DNA of 60,459 nucleotides from an uncultured Bacteroidales bacterium (GCA_903864265.1 CAIPFN010000243.1:1-60459), one strand, 5' to 3'. Positions 39,593 to 50,754 are shown, numbered from the stretch's first letter. Program-made: numbers and translations. The notes: a model not told the origin generated them from the sequence alone.

Positions 39593-40726
39593 GTGGCCGG
39601 AATCTACATACATATCCCCTTTTGCAAGCATAAATGCAATTACTGTAATTTTTATTCCCTGGCCAGTACCCGTTATATGGACCGGGTTTCGGGTGCCATC
39701 AGCCGCGAGTTGCAACAAAGGAAAAGCTACCTGGAAGCACAAAAGGTGGAAACGATCTATTTCGGCGGCGGTACGCCTTCGGTTATTGAAACAGCTGATA
39801 TTGAAGACATTATTAATATCATTCAACGAAATTTCGATGTGGATGCAGCGGCCGAAATCACGCTAGAAGCCAATCCCGACGACTTGTCAAGCGTAAAGCT
39901 CATGGCCTTAAAGAAGGCGGGCATCAACCGCCTAAGCATAGGCATACAATCGTTCCGGCAGGAAGATCTGCAGTTTTTAAGCCGTTCGCATTCCGTTTCA
40001 GAGGTTACAAGCTGCATAACCGATGCTCAGCAGGCGGGTTTTCAAAACCTCAGCATCGACCTTATTTACGGTATACCCACGCTGACTGACGAAGGCTGGG
40101 AAGAGAACCTTCAAAAGGCATTTTCACTGGGAATTCCGCATATATCAGCCTATTCCCTTACGGTTGAAGATAAAACCCCGCTGTCAGTTATGATACGGAA
40201 AGGCAGGATGACTGCGGTGGATGAAAACCTGGCCCTCTCGCATTATCACATCCTCACCCGCATGATGCAGCAGCATGGATACGAGCACTACGAGATATCC
40301 AATTTCTGCCTTCCCGGGGCTTATTCGCGGCACAATACGGCATACTGGCAGGGGAAACCCTACCTTGGCGCCGGACCGTCCGCCCATTCGTACAATGGCA
40401 TTTCCCGTTGCTGGAATATCGCTAACCTGAAATCCTATATCGAATCGGCTGCATCGGGGCAGGTAGAACCGGAGCAGGAAATATTGAGTCCTGTCACTCA
40501 GCTAAATGAATACATCATGACTTCGCTTCGGACCATGTGGGGCTGCGACCTGTTGGCCGTGCGGCATAAGTTCGGAGCCGAAACGGCCGAAAAGCTATTT
40601 GGCGACGCCCTGCCATTTATTGAAACCGAACAGATGATTTACCAGTCGGGTAAACTCATTCTCACCGGGCAAGGCCGGCTTTTTGCCGATGGTATTTCCT
40701 CGGCTTTATTCGGGGAGGAGCAATAG
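39593..40726 (+). CDS. hemW: HemW-like radical SAM protein (coproporphyrinogen III oxidase family)
   Basis: IYIHIPFCKHKCNYCNFYS (CxxxCxxC), YFGGGTPSVI, SIGIQSF, SIDLIYGIP; GTG start. Confidence 0.93.
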   Translation: MAGIYIHIPFCKHKCNYCNFYSLASTRYMDRVSGAISRELQQRKSYLEAQKVETIYFGGGTPSVIETADIEDIINIIQRNFDVDAAAEITLEANPDDLSSVKLMALKKAGINRLSIGIQSFRQEDLQFLSRSHSVSEVTSCITDAQQAGFQNLSIDLIYGIPTLTDEGWEENLQKAFSLGIPHISAYSLTVEDKTPLSVMIRKGRMTAVDENLALSHYHILTRMMQQHGYEHYEISNFCLPGAYSRHNTAYWQGKPYLGAGPSAHSYNGISRCWNIANLKSYIESAASGQVEPEQEILSPVTQLNEYIMTSLRTMWGCDLLAVRHKFGAETAEKLFGDALPFIETEQMIYQSGKLILTGQGRLFADGISSALFGEEQ

Positions 40727-40911
40727 GATGTTTTCACACAATCTTTTCAGCACTAAAAGTTCTGTTTATGCAGTTTGAATTCTGTGACAAATTCAGGAGA
40801 TACCAGGTTGTACCAACCTAAAAGGTACAGGAACTTTAACCTAACCGGCCATTTCTGCCTCATTTTATCCGGGTAAATACTGAAATAGAGAACAATCCGC
40901 TTTTATTGGTA

Positions 40912-41997
40912 TTAGTTCAGGACTACGATCATTTGCACCGGCTGATGGTCCGAAAATTCAAATCCATATTGCAAAGTATGGGTGCTAAGCAGACTGATAT
41001 TCGGCGAGAGCACAAAGAAGTCGATAGTGGTAGTTTTTGTTTTGCCCTTAAAATAAGGTTTATCCACATCGCGGTTTGTAGGATGAGTGGGGTCATAGGC
41101 CCAGGTGTAAGCGGCCGGCAGAAATCCGGCAGGAATACCGGGAGAAATGGTTTTCACAATGTTCCCATCCCGTATGCTGTCCATAGCAAAGGGAAGGGGG
41201 TTTTGATTCCAGTCGCCACCAGCAATCACATAATTCCCTTTCGAATACTCGTTTACAATCATATCTTTCAACAGTTTTAGCTCCTTAGCACGCATTTCGG
41301 CTGCATCGTCAAAGGCGGAATTATGGGTATTGATAACAACCAGCTGACGGCCATTGCTTACCTTGTAACGCGTGAGCTCAAAACAGCGATCGAGCAGAAA
41401 CAGCCTTTTAGGCCAGCTGTATGACGAAGGGTATTGGTATCGTGTAGCCTCAATGGGTTGAAAACGGCTCATCGTTAAAATGCCGCTGTTCACTTTGCCC
41501 ATGGGCGAAGTAAGGGGCACGGGTACGAAAGGAACCTTGTAGTTAAGGGCAAAAAAGGTGGCGTAATCGCTGAATGCCGACTTAAACCGATCCACCTGGT
41601 TGTCGAGGTAGGTGCGTTCCGAATGCTGATCCACTTCCTGCATCAGTATAAAATCAGGCTTTGAAGCCGATTTCAGGCGGTTTATAACCCCATCGCGGCA
41701 AATGGCATAGTATTCTTTGTCGGGCTGCACCATAGTTCCCCCTTCGTAAAAGAAATCCATTTTGGCGCCCAGGCCGCAATAGCCGATATTCCAGGTAAGG
41801 AGTTCCAGCTTTCCCGGGGGAATGCTTTGAGGCAGGGTGCTATGAGCGATAGCCAGGGTTTCTTTCTTTTCGGGTTTATAATCGGTGAGGGTCGAATAGC
41901 CTAAAAACAGGGCCAGGCACAGCACTATCAACCCAACTATTGTTAAAACTACAAAAGCGGAAATCCGTATATATTTTTTTATTGGGCTTGTTTTCAA
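40912..41997 (-). CDS. Endonuclease/exonuclease/phosphatase-family protein
   Basis: LELLTWNIGYCGLG, ILMQEVDQHSERT, AGGDWNQNP, TIDFFVLSPNI, FSDHQPV. Confidence 0.88.
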   Translation of the reverse strand: MKTSPIKKYIRISAFVVLTIVGLIVLCLALFLGYSTLTDYKPEKKETLAIAHSTLPQSIPPGKLELLTWNIGYCGLGAKMDFFYEGGTMVQPDKEYYAICRDGVINRLKSASKPDFILMQEVDQHSERTYLDNQVDRFKSAFSDYATFFALNYKVPFVPVPLTSPMGKVNSGILTMSRFQPIEATRYQYPSSYSWPKRLFLLDRCFELTRYKVSNGRQLVVINTHNSAFDDAAEMRAKELKLLKDMIVNEYSKGNYVIAGGDWNQNPLPFAMDSIRDGNIVKTISPGIPAGFLPAAYTWAYDPTHPTNRDVDKPYFKGKTKTTTIDFFVLSPNISLLSTHTLQYGFEFSDHQPVQMIVVLN

Positions 41998-42097
41998 GGG
42001 AATCGGTTTAAAAGGAGTAAAGTGTGCACGTTTTGTTGTGCACGAATTTAGAAATTATTTCTAATTTAGCCATCTTTAAAATTAAAGTTCGAAAACA

Positions 42098-43657
42098 ATG
42101 CCCATCCTTGGATCCATTATTAAGAGTGCCATAGAGTTCAGGAGCAGAATTCCTATGGAGAACCTGAAATCCCAGGATGCTTACAGAGTGCAGCTTCGAA
42201 CGCTTAAAAAATTACTCAGGCAGGCACAGCTCACCTCTTTCGGCGAGGAATACGGTTTCCAGGAAATGCTGCGGCAGCGCAACCCGCTTCACATCTTTAG
42301 CCAGCGTGTCCCTCTTTTTGATTACGACAGCATGCACCGCCGCTGGTGGTACCGCACCCTGAATGGCGAAGCCTATGTGAGCTGGCCCGGGCAGGTGAAA
42401 TATTTTGCCCTGAGTTCGGGTACCTCGGGCGCCTCAAGCAAATACCTGCCTATCACCAGGGATATGCTGAGGGCAATAAAAAAAACCAGCACGCGCCAGA
42501 TATGGTCGCTGGCCAAGTATGAATTCCCTACCGAATTTTATTCAAAAGGAATATTGATGCTGGGTGGCAGCACCCAGCTACAGTTTAACGGCACCTATTA
42601 CGAAGGCGATCTTTCAGGAATTACCGCCGGCAACATCCCTTTCTGGTTTCAGCATTTTTATAAACCGGGTAACCGTATTTCGAAAGAAACCAACTGGACA
42701 ACCAAGCTGGATGAAATTGTAAAAAAAGCACCCGAATGGGATATAGGCGTAATATGCGGGGTTCCGGCCTGGCTGCAGATTTTGCTCGAAAAAATCATAG
42801 AAACCTACAACCTCGACACCATTCATGATATGTGGCCCAACCTCAATATCTATGTACATGGTGGGGTGTCCTTTGCACCTTACCAGATGGGGTTTGAGAA
42901 ACTACTGGCACATCCGCTTACCTATATGGAAACATACCTGGCTTCGGAAGGCTTTATAGCTTACCAGAGCCGCCCCCATACCAGCGCTATGCAGCTGGTA
43001 CTCGATAACGGTATTTTCTATGAGTTTGTCCCGTTTAACGAATCCAATTTTGATGACGACGGCAACCTGAAACCCGATGCCCAGGTACTCAACATACGCG
43101 AAATTGAAGAAGATAAAGACTATGGGTTGCTCATTACTACCTGCGCCGGCGCATGGCGGTACCTGATAGGCGATACAATACGGTTTACCTCCAAAGCCCT
43201 GAACGAGGTGGTCATTACAGGCCGAACCAAACAATTCCTGAGCCTTTGTGGAGAGCATATCTCGCAGGAAAACCTGAACCACGCCGTGGAAATGCTGTCA
43301 GCAAAACTGAACATTACCATCCGGGAGTTCACCGTTGCCGGGGTTAAGCACGAAAAGGGACTGTTTGCGCATAAGTGGTTCCTGGGCTGCGATTCCCCGC
43401 TCGACGCGGCTGCCGCTGCCCGTTTGCTGGATGAAAACCTGAAAATTCTCAACGACGACTACCGCACCGAACGCCTGCATGCCATACGCGAAGTTACTGC
43501 CGAGGTGATGGAACCATCGGTTTTTTACCAATGGATGAAACAGAACGGGAAGGAAGGAGGCCAGCATAAGTTCCCCCGCGTTCTCAAAAATGCCAAACTG
43601 GATAGCTGGCTGGAATTCCTTAAGCCCCGGAAAACAGAAACCCGTCCCGGATCATAG
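42098..43657 (+). CDS. GH3 auxin-responsive promoter-family protein (acyl-acid-amido synthetase-like)
   Basis: FALSSGTSGASSKYLPIT, TYLASEGFIAYQ, GLLITTCAGAWRYLIGDTIRF, FLSLCGEHISQENL. Confidence 0.88.
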   Translation: MPILGSIIKSAIEFRSRIPMENLKSQDAYRVQLRTLKKLLRQAQLTSFGEEYGFQEMLRQRNPLHIFSQRVPLFDYDSMHRRWWYRTLNGEAYVSWPGQVKYFALSSGTSGASSKYLPITRDMLRAIKKTSTRQIWSLAKYEFPTEFYSKGILMLGGSTQLQFNGTYYEGDLSGITAGNIPFWFQHFYKPGNRISKETNWTTKLDEIVKKAPEWDIGVICGVPAWLQILLEKIIETYNLDTIHDMWPNLNIYVHGGVSFAPYQMGFEKLLAHPLTYMETYLASEGFIAYQSRPHTSAMQLVLDNGIFYEFVPFNESNFDDDGNLKPDAQVLNIREIEEDKDYGLLITTCAGAWRYLIGDTIRFTSKALNEVVITGRTKQFLSLCGEHISQENLNHAVEMLSAKLNITIREFTVAGVKHEKGLFAHKWFLGCDSPLDAAAAARLLDENLKILNDDYRTERLHAIREVTAEVMEPSVFYQWMKQNGKEGGQHKFPRVLKNAKLDSWLEFLKPRKTETRPGS

Positions 43658-43784
43658 GTTTACTTATCATGACATCTTATCCTTAACCCAAAACAAAATA
43701 TCATACTCCACCCTCACGCCTTCACACCCTCACGCCTTCACACGCACTTCTAACCCTCGACGCACAACTCCCAACCCCTAAACC

Positions 43785-44408
43785 ATGCATCCCTTCATAC
43801 AAGGTATCATTCTCGGACTTACATTGTCGGCTCTACTGGGCCCGGCCTTGTTTACGCTGCTGCAAACCAGCATTCACCGCGGCGTGAAATCAGGGATGTT
43901 TCTGGCTTTCGGGATATTCCTGAGTGATGTGAGCGTGGTTTACCTGGCGCTTTTGGGAGCCCTGCAGTTGATCAGCCAGAAGAACAATTATATGATTGCG
44001 GGCATAGTTGGTGGATTCATCCTGATCGGATTCGGCATTTATACCTTCCTGCATAAAATCCACCTCGACGAAAACAATAAGGGTATAGAAGTCCGCGGAC
44101 CGGGTCCGCTGACCTATGTGCTGAAGGGATATTTCCTCAATATAATGAACCCTTTCGTCTGGTTCTTCTGGATTTCAGCCATGGTAGGAGTAAGTTCATC
44201 CTTTGTGGATGACAAACATTCCATCATAATCTTCTTTATCGGAACACTGGTTACTGTTTTCGGATCCGATATATTAAAGGTGTTTATCGCCAGCCGCATT
44301 AAGCGGCATTTAAACACGAACATCCTGGTGAGGGTGAATCACTTTGTGGGAATACTGCTGATTATTTTCGGGGTATTTCTGATTATCAGGGTAATATTCC
44401 ATTTATAA
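43785..44408 (+). CDS. LysE-family translocator
   Basis: GIILGLTLSALLGPALFTLLQTSIHRGVKSGMFLAFGIFLSD; YFLNIMNPFVWFFW. Confidence 0.85.
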   Translation: MHPFIQGIILGLTLSALLGPALFTLLQTSIHRGVKSGMFLAFGIFLSDVSVVYLALLGALQLISQKNNYMIAGIVGGFILIGFGIYTFLHKIHLDENNKGIEVRGPGPLTYVLKGYFLNIMNPFVWFFWISAMVGVSSSFVDDKHSIIIFFIGTLVTVFGSDILKVFIASRIKRHLNTNILVRVNHFVGILLIIFGVFLIIRVIFHL

Positions 44409-44465
44409 AGAATACAGTCAGCAACAGTTTTAAAACAGGTTACAGATAACCCATTAATTTATAAC

Positions 44466-46244
44466 TTATTGAATATCATCACAAAAACGTATATCCTTAA
44501 TGTTTAGTTGTATATTTTTTATCCCGTTCCACTCGTTTTCCTCTATATGATAGCAGATGTTCATACTTTGTCCTTTCTGAATGCTGTCGAATTTTTCGCC
44601 CTGCTGAAACGCAATTCCTGAATAGGGGGCACTGCGAACGGATTCCTGGTAAACAGTCATTTTAACATGGTTTTTGCCTACGATGCGGGCATGCCCTGAA
44701 TCAACGGTGCCGCGCGTCATAAATACCGGCGACATATTTCCCGGTCCGAAAGGGGCAAACTGTTTAAGGATGCGGAGGAATTTAGGGGTGATCTGGTTCA
44801 GGTTGACTTCCAGGTCTACTTCCACTTCGGGAATCAGCATTTCGTCGGTGATACTGGCCGAGACTATGGCATTGAATTTTTCGCTGAAAGGCTTCAGGTT
44901 TTCGGGTTTCAGCGATAATCCCGCCGCATACATATGCCCTCCAAAGTGTTCGAGCAGTTCGCTGCAGGCATCGATGGCATCGTACACATCGAAATCTTTA
45001 ACCGATCGGGCCGAACCGGTGATCAGCCCGTTCGACTGGGTGAGCACCACCGTGGGACGATAATAGGATTCGGTAAGCCGGGAAGCAACAATGCCGATTA
45101 CCCCTTTATGCCAGTCGGGATTAAATACCACCGTTGATTTGGCATGACGGAGAATCTCATCATTATCAATGATTTCGAGAGCTTCCAGGGTGATCTGGGT
45201 ATCGAGTGTGCGCCTTTCGTTATTAAAGTCGTTGATTTGATGGGCGATGCCGGCAGCGGTATCCATATCGGGCGACACCAGCAACTTCACCGAATTGCGC
45301 CCGCTTTCGATACGCCCTGCGGCATTGATACGCGGACCAACCACGAAAACCATATCGCTGATGGTAAGCTCACGGTTAAAGAGCAATCCGTTATCTCCTC
45401 CCTGGTGGTTTATTTCATCCTCAGTTTTACGAACAATATTGGCTACGTTCAATATAGATTCAATGCCGGCCCTTGGATTGGTATTGATGAGCTTCAATCC
45501 GAAATGGGCCAGTATGCGGTTCTCACCAATGATGGGAACAATATCAGAAGCAATACTGATAGTCACCAGGTCGAGGTATTTGTAAAGGCTTTCGAAAGCA
45601 ATGCCATGTTTTTGGGCATAGGCCTGTATCAGTTTAAATCCGACACCGCAGCCCGAGAGTTCATCGAAAGGGTAGGTGGAATCAAGTCTTTTGGCATCGA
45701 GTACCGCAACGGCCGGGGGCAATTCGTCGCCGGGCCTGTGGTGATCGCATATAATAAAATCAATGCCGCGCTCATTGGCAAACTGAACCTTGTCAACGGC
45801 TTTTATGCCACAATCGAGGGCAATTATCAGGGAGAAATTCTCCTCATGGGCATATTCAATACCCTTGAAGGAAATGCCGTAGCCTTCGCTGTACCTGTCG
45901 GGGATATAATAATCAAGATGCTCGAAACCGTTTTCTTTCAGGAAGGAATATACCAGCGAAACCGCCGTGGTTCCGTCCACATCATAATCACCGTAAACCA
46001 TGATCTTCTGCCCTTTGAGTTTTGCTTCCGCAATTCTCTCAACGGCTTTATCCATATCATTCAGCAGAAACGGATCGTGCAGCTGCGAAAGATCAGGCCT
46101 GAAAAAAGCTTTTGCCTCTTCAAAACTGGAGATGCCGCGTTGTACCAGCAATTCTGCCAATGCATTTTCAATCCCCAATGCTACGGCAATGCCCGAAACC
46201 AGGGGTGCGTCACCTTTTTGTTTTAGTACCCAGCGTTTTTCCAT
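44466..46244 (-). CDS. recJ: Single-stranded-DNA-specific exonuclease RecJ
   Basis: VYGDYDVDGTTAVSLVYSFL, ICDHHRPGDELPPAVAVLDAKR, FVVGPRINAAGRI, GGHMYAAGLSL. Confidence 0.95.
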   Translation of the reverse strand: MEKRWVLKQKGDAPLVSGIAVALGIENALAELLVQRGISSFEEAKAFFRPDLSQLHDPFLLNDMDKAVERIAEAKLKGQKIMVYGDYDVDGTTAVSLVYSFLKENGFEHLDYYIPDRYSEGYGISFKGIEYAHEENFSLIIALDCGIKAVDKVQFANERGIDFIICDHHRPGDELPPAVAVLDAKRLDSTYPFDELSGCGVGFKLIQAYAQKHGIAFESLYKYLDLVTISIASDIVPIIGENRILAHFGLKLINTNPRAGIESILNVANIVRKTEDEINHQGGDNGLLFNRELTISDMVFVVGPRINAAGRIESGRNSVKLLVSPDMDTAAGIAHQINDFNNERRTLDTQITLEALEIIDNDEILRHAKSTVVFNPDWHKGVIGIVASRLTESYYRPTVVLTQSNGLITGSARSVKDFDVYDAIDACSELLEHFGGHMYAAGLSLKPENLKPFSEKFNAIVSASITDEMLIPEVEVDLEVNLNQITPKFLRILKQFAPFGPGNMSPVFMTRGTVDSGHARIVGKNHVKMTVYQESVRSAPYSGIAFQQGEKFDSIQKGQSMNICYHIEENEWNGIKNIQLNIKDIRFCDDIQ

Positions 46245-46542
46245 ATAATTAGCCCTTTGGCAAAAATAGGGTAATTTTCGAACAATTGTATCGCTTTATT
46301 GCGATTAAGTAAGCGGGTCATTTAGCTTTATGATTTGATCCGAAACATTCCTGCATTTCAGGATCCAGGGTAAGCATAGCCACAAAGCATCCGGGAGGAT
46401 TTGACCCTCATATTTAAGCTGAGTTTCACATCAGCCCAGGTGGTAAATGCTTAGCCTTATCACAAATATAAGCGGATGAAAACAATAAGCCTTTCGGCTA
46501 AGCCATCCTATGCAGCCATATGGAATCACCAGTACACCATGG

Positions 46543-47805
46543 TTAAAAAGTGGAACGCATAGCTTCTACCGGATCGAGACGGGAAGCGGACCAGGCCGGG
46601 AAAAGACCGGAGACCAAACCGATAAAGGCAGAAACCGAAAGGCCCAGAACAATATTCTTGATGCTGAGTATCAGCTCCATTCCGGCAAATTTTGTAACCA
46701 GCACAGTCCCTGTATAGATGAGCAGCAACCCTACCAGGCCGCCGAGCATGGATAAAAATACGGCTTCGAACAGGAATTGCTGAAGGATAAAAGCATTCCT
46801 GGCGCCAAGAGATTTCTGAATGCCAATCTGGGCTGTGCGTTCTTTCACCGATACAAACATGATATTGGCAATACCAAAGCCGCCCACCAGCAGCGAAAAG
46901 CCACCGATTATCCAGCCTACTATAGCCACTACGCCAAAAATCTGGTCAAAACCCTTGGTGATAATGCTGGTTTCGTTAATAGCGAAATTATCCTTGGCTG
47001 TGGGCTTGAGTTTTCGAACCGATCGCATAATCCCGGTCATTTCATCGCGCAAGGCCTCGTTCGAAATATTCTTTTTGCCCCGCACCATGATGGATGAGCC
47101 GATATTGTCGCTATTCAGATCAATAAAGTTGCGGGCAAAATTTACCGGTACCATCACCCAGTCATCATTCGATCCTCCGAAGGCGTTATCCCCTTCTTTT
47201 TTGAAAGTGCCGATAATCTGGACCTTTCGCCCGAAAACCAGCAGGTCCTGCCCGATTGGGTCGCCTTCGCCAATCAGTTCCCTGATAATCTTGTCGCCTA
47301 CCACTGCAACCGGTCCACCGCTCTGTGATTCCGACAGGGAGAAATACCGGCCCTGACCCAGGTTGATGGTTTCCACTTTTTCATAATCGTGCGAAGCGCC
47401 TATCACAGTGGCACCTTCAAAGGTAACCCCGTTTTTCTTGACGTTCCTGTTGGTGCCCACATAATAGGCAACTGCATCACAGAGGTTACTGCGTTTCTGG
47501 ATTTCCTCCATTTCCTGCAGTCGTGTTTCGGGGCGTTTCATATATTCCCACCAGGCGTAGTTGGCATCGCCCATGGCCCAGGGCCATTTTTGAACGAAAA
47601 GCACATTGCTGCCCAATTCTTCGATGTTTTTACGCAACTTAAGTTCGATGCTGTCGAAAACGGTAAGTACCGAAATGACAGAAAATATACCTATGGTGAT
47701 GCCTAACAACGATAAAAAAGTCCGCACCTTGTTGGCGACAATGGCCTGCATTGCAAATGCCAGGGACTCACGAATCAACCTCAGATAAAGCATAGTTTTA
47801 ATCAA
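46543..47805 (-). CDS. MacB/FtsX-type ABC transporter permease
   Basis: NKVRTFLSLLGITIGIFSVISVLTV; FGIANIMFVSVKERTAQIGIQKSLGAR; ARLDPVEAMR-like tail (SRLDPVEAMRSTF). Confidence 0.92.
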   Translation of the reverse strand: MIKTMLYLRLIRESLAFAMQAIVANKVRTFLSLLGITIGIFSVISVLTVFDSIELKLRKNIEELGSNVLFVQKWPWAMGDANYAWWEYMKRPETRLQEMEEIQKRSNLCDAVAYYVGTNRNVKKNGVTFEGATVIGASHDYEKVETINLGQGRYFSLSESQSGGPVAVVGDKIIRELIGEGDPIGQDLLVFGRKVQIIGTFKKEGDNAFGGSNDDWVMVPVNFARNFIDLNSDNIGSSIMVRGKKNISNEALRDEMTGIMRSVRKLKPTAKDNFAINETSIITKGFDQIFGVVAIVGWIIGGFSLLVGGFGIANIMFVSVKERTAQIGIQKSLGARNAFILQQFLFEAVFLSMLGGLVGLLLIYTGTVLVTKFAGMELILSIKNIVLGLSVSAFIGLVSGLFPAWSASRLDPVEAMRSTF

Positions 47806-48127
47806 TTTATTAATTTAAGTATTTATTGCCTGATGCGTACTTCCCGGATTTTTAGTGCCGGGGCCAGGAGTCAGGTGATTTCAGGACCTACAGCCGGGGG
47901 GACTTCATGCTGAAACTACTTCGGCACCAGACCCCGGCTTTCATGTTCCTGTAACGAGTCTGTCATGAGCATTCAACCAACTCTGAGGTAAAATTACACA
48001 CATTTTCGATGTTATTTACTATATTGCTGCACATTCAATAATTAAAGCATGTTTTTAACGTTTTAATGAAAAACATGACTCAAAATTGAATAAAATTGCA
48101 AACACAATCTGAAAAGTTGAAAAGCCC

Positions 48128-49654
48128 ATGAATACAACAAAGCCCATACACTCGGCACTGATTTCGGTATATAATAAAGACCGTGTTGATGAAATTGCCC
48201 GAAAACTCGATGCCTTAGGCATTATAATTTATTCAACCGGGGGTACCTACGACTATATCCGGGGACTGGGTATTAACGCCATTACAGTTGAAAGTCTTAC
48301 ATCCTATCCTTCCATTTTCGGTGGACGTGTAAAAACCCTGCATCCCAAAGTATTTGGAGGTATATTGTTCAGGCGCTCCGGGGAAGAAGATTTAAAGCAG
48401 GCCGCCGAATTTGAAATCCCTCCCATCGACCTGGTAATTGTTGACCTTTACCCCTTTGAAGCCACTGTAGCTTCCGGTGCCGGGGATGAAGAAATTATTG
48501 AAAAAATTGATATAGGGGGGATTTCCCTGATCAGGGCTGCAGCCAAAAACCATGAGGATGTTATCATTGTGCCTTCGTCCGATCAATACAGCGACCTGAT
48601 TGCTTTGCTGGATGCCAAAAACGGCTGCAGCGACCTGGAAGACCGTTATTATTTTGCAGCACAGGCGTTTAGTGTCTCATCCCATTACGATACAGCCATT
48701 TTCAATTATTTCAACCGTAAAGCCGGTATTAAAGCCTTCAGGCAGAGCCTGAACAAGAGCGAAGTGTTACGCTATGGCGAGAATCCGCACCAGGAAGGTG
48801 TTTTTTACGGTGATCTGAATGAGGTTTTCGAACAACTGCATGGTAAAGCCGTTTCATATAACAACTTAGTTGATCTGGAAGCAGCCCTGGCGCTCATCCG
48901 TGAATTTACCGAACCTACTTTTGCCATTATAAAACACACCAACGCATGTGGGGTGGCCAGCCGTGACACCCTGAAACAAGCCTGGTGCGATGCCCTTGCC
49001 GGTGACCCTGTTTCAGCCTTCGGCGGAGTGGTATCCACCAACCGTATCATTGATATAGAAACAGCCACGGAAGTGAATAAACTGTTCTTTGAAATAATAA
49101 TTGCACCCGGGTATGAAAAAAATGCACTGGAACTCTTAAAGTCAAAGAAAAATAGAATAATTTTGCAGATTAAACCAGTTGATTTTCAGGCAAAACAATT
49201 TAAGTCGGTACTTAACGGGGTAATCGAACAGTTAAAAGATACGCATACCGAAATCATTGACGATCTGAAGGCTGTTACTGATACGCATCCGGATGAACAA
49301 ACGGTTAATGATTTGCTTTTTGCCAATATCATTGTTAAACATCTGAAAAGTAATGCGATTGTCCTGGCGAAAAACGGACAACTTCTGGGTGCCGGTTGTG
49401 GAATGACCTCCAGGGTGGATGCGCTCAAACATGCTATTTCAAAAGCTGAGGAGTACAATCTTGACCTGAAAGGGGCTGTAATGGCTTCCGATGCCTTTTT
49501 CCCGTTTGCCGATTCGGTTGAACTGGCTTTTCAGGAAGGAATAGTTGCCGTAATACAGCCGGGAGGTTCCGTACGCGATGTGGACTCCATTAACTATTGC
49601 AACCAGCATGGAATGACCATGGTTTTCACGGGGATCAGGCATTTCAAACATTAA
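48128..49654 (+). CDS. purH: Bifunctional AICAR formyltransferase / IMP cyclohydrolase
   Basis: ALISVYNKDRVDEIARKL, GGRVKTLHPKVFGGIL, RYGENPHQEG, IKHTNACGVA, SDAFFPFADSVE, QPGGSVRD. Confidence 0.97.
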   Translation: MNTTKPIHSALISVYNKDRVDEIARKLDALGIIIYSTGGTYDYIRGLGINAITVESLTSYPSIFGGRVKTLHPKVFGGILFRRSGEEDLKQAAEFEIPPIDLVIVDLYPFEATVASGAGDEEIIEKIDIGGISLIRAAAKNHEDVIIVPSSDQYSDLIALLDAKNGCSDLEDRYYFAAQAFSVSSHYDTAIFNYFNRKAGIKAFRQSLNKSEVLRYGENPHQEGVFYGDLNEVFEQLHGKAVSYNNLVDLEAALALIREFTEPTFAIIKHTNACGVASRDTLKQAWCDALAGDPVSAFGGVVSTNRIIDIETATEVNKLFFEIIIAPGYEKNALELLKSKKNRIILQIKPVDFQAKQFKSVLNGVIEQLKDTHTEIIDDLKAVTDTHPDEQTVNDLLFANIIVKHLKSNAIVLAKNGQLLGAGCGMTSRVDALKHAISKAEEYNLDLKGAVMASDAFFPFADSVELAFQEGIVAVIQPGGSVRDVDSINYCNQHGMTMVFTGIRHFKH

Positions 49655-49731
49655 TACCGATTCCGGGGATGTTTCCGGAACGAAATTAAACCTTACATAA
49701 CGAAGTTAAAAAAAAGGAAGAATACACACTC

Positions 49732-50754
49732 ATGGGACTTTTTTCATTTCTTACCAAAGAAATTGCAATGGATCTTGGCACGGCCAATACCATTATCATA
49801 TATAACGACAAGGTAGTAGTTGATGAACCTTCGATTATTGCTATTGAACGGAATACAGGCAAAGTGCTTGCAGTGGGTAAACGCGCGCAGATGATGCACG
49901 GCAAGACCCACGAAAACATTAAAACTATTCGTCCCCTTCGCGACGGCGTTATCGCCGATTTCCAGTCGGCTGAATATATGATACGTGAGTTTATCAAAAT
50001 GACCGGTCCCAACCGCAGTCTTTTCCCGCCAGCCTTGCGCATGGTTATCTGTATCCCCTCGGGCATTACCGAAGTGGAAGAGCGTGCCGTAAAAGACTCA
50101 GCCGAACAAGCCGGAGCCAAGGAGGTACGGCTGATTCACGAACCTATGGCAGCAGCTATCGGCATCGGAATTGATGTGCTCGAACCCGTTGGAAACATGG
50201 TAATCGACATCGGCGGCGGAACAAGCGAAATTGCAGTTATTGCCCTTGGCGGTATTGTAAACAATAAATCCATCCGCATTGCCGGCGACGATTTTAACGC
50301 CGACATCGAAGAATATATGCGCAAACAGCATAACATCAACATCGGTGAGCGTACTTCGGAACTGATCAAGATTGAAGTGGGATCGGCCCTGACCGAAATT
50401 GACAATCCTCCACCTGATTATGCCGTGCATGGCCGCGATATGCTTACCGGTATTCCGAAAGAAGTATATGTAAATTATGCTGAAATTGCGCATGCGCTGG
50501 ATAAATCCATTTCGAAAATTGAAGCCGCCGTGCTGAATGCCCTCGAAATGACACCTCCTGAACTGGCTGCCGATATTTTTAAAACCGGTATCTACCTGGC
50601 CGGCGGAGGCTCACTGCTTCGCGGGCTCGATAAGCGTATCCATATGAAAACCAAGCTTCCCGTTCACGTAGCCGACGATCCTTTACACGCAGTAGCCCGG
50701 GGAACGGGTATCGCTTTGAAGAATTTCGACAAGTTTACCTTCCTTATTAAATAG
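49732..50754 (+). CDS. mreB: Rod shape-determining protein MreB
   Basis: MDLGTANTIIIYNDKVVVDEPSIIAI; VIDIGGGTSEIAVIALGGIV; YLAGGGSLLRGLDKR. Confidence 0.97.
   Translation: MGLFSFLTKEIAMDLGTANTIIIYNDKVVVDEPSIIAIERNTGKVLAVGKRAQMMHGKTHENIKTIRPLRDGVIADFQSAEYMIREFIKMTGPNRSLFPPALRMVICIPSGITEVEERAVKDSAEQAGAKEVRLIHEPMAAAIGIGIDVLEPVGNMVIDIGGGTSEIAVIALGGIVNNKSIRIAGDDFNADIEEYMRKQHNINIGERTSELIKIEVGSALTEIDNPPPDYAVHGRDMLTGIPKEVYVNYAEIAHALDKSISKIEAAVLNALEMTPPELAADIFKTGIYLAGGGSLLRGLDKRIHMKTKLPVHVADDPLHAVARGTGIALKNFDKFTFLIK

Noticed and set aside
45144-46226. 360-aa plus-strand ORF
   Set aside because: Lies antisense over recJ, which has all expected motifs; long opposite-frame ORF without recognisable domains.
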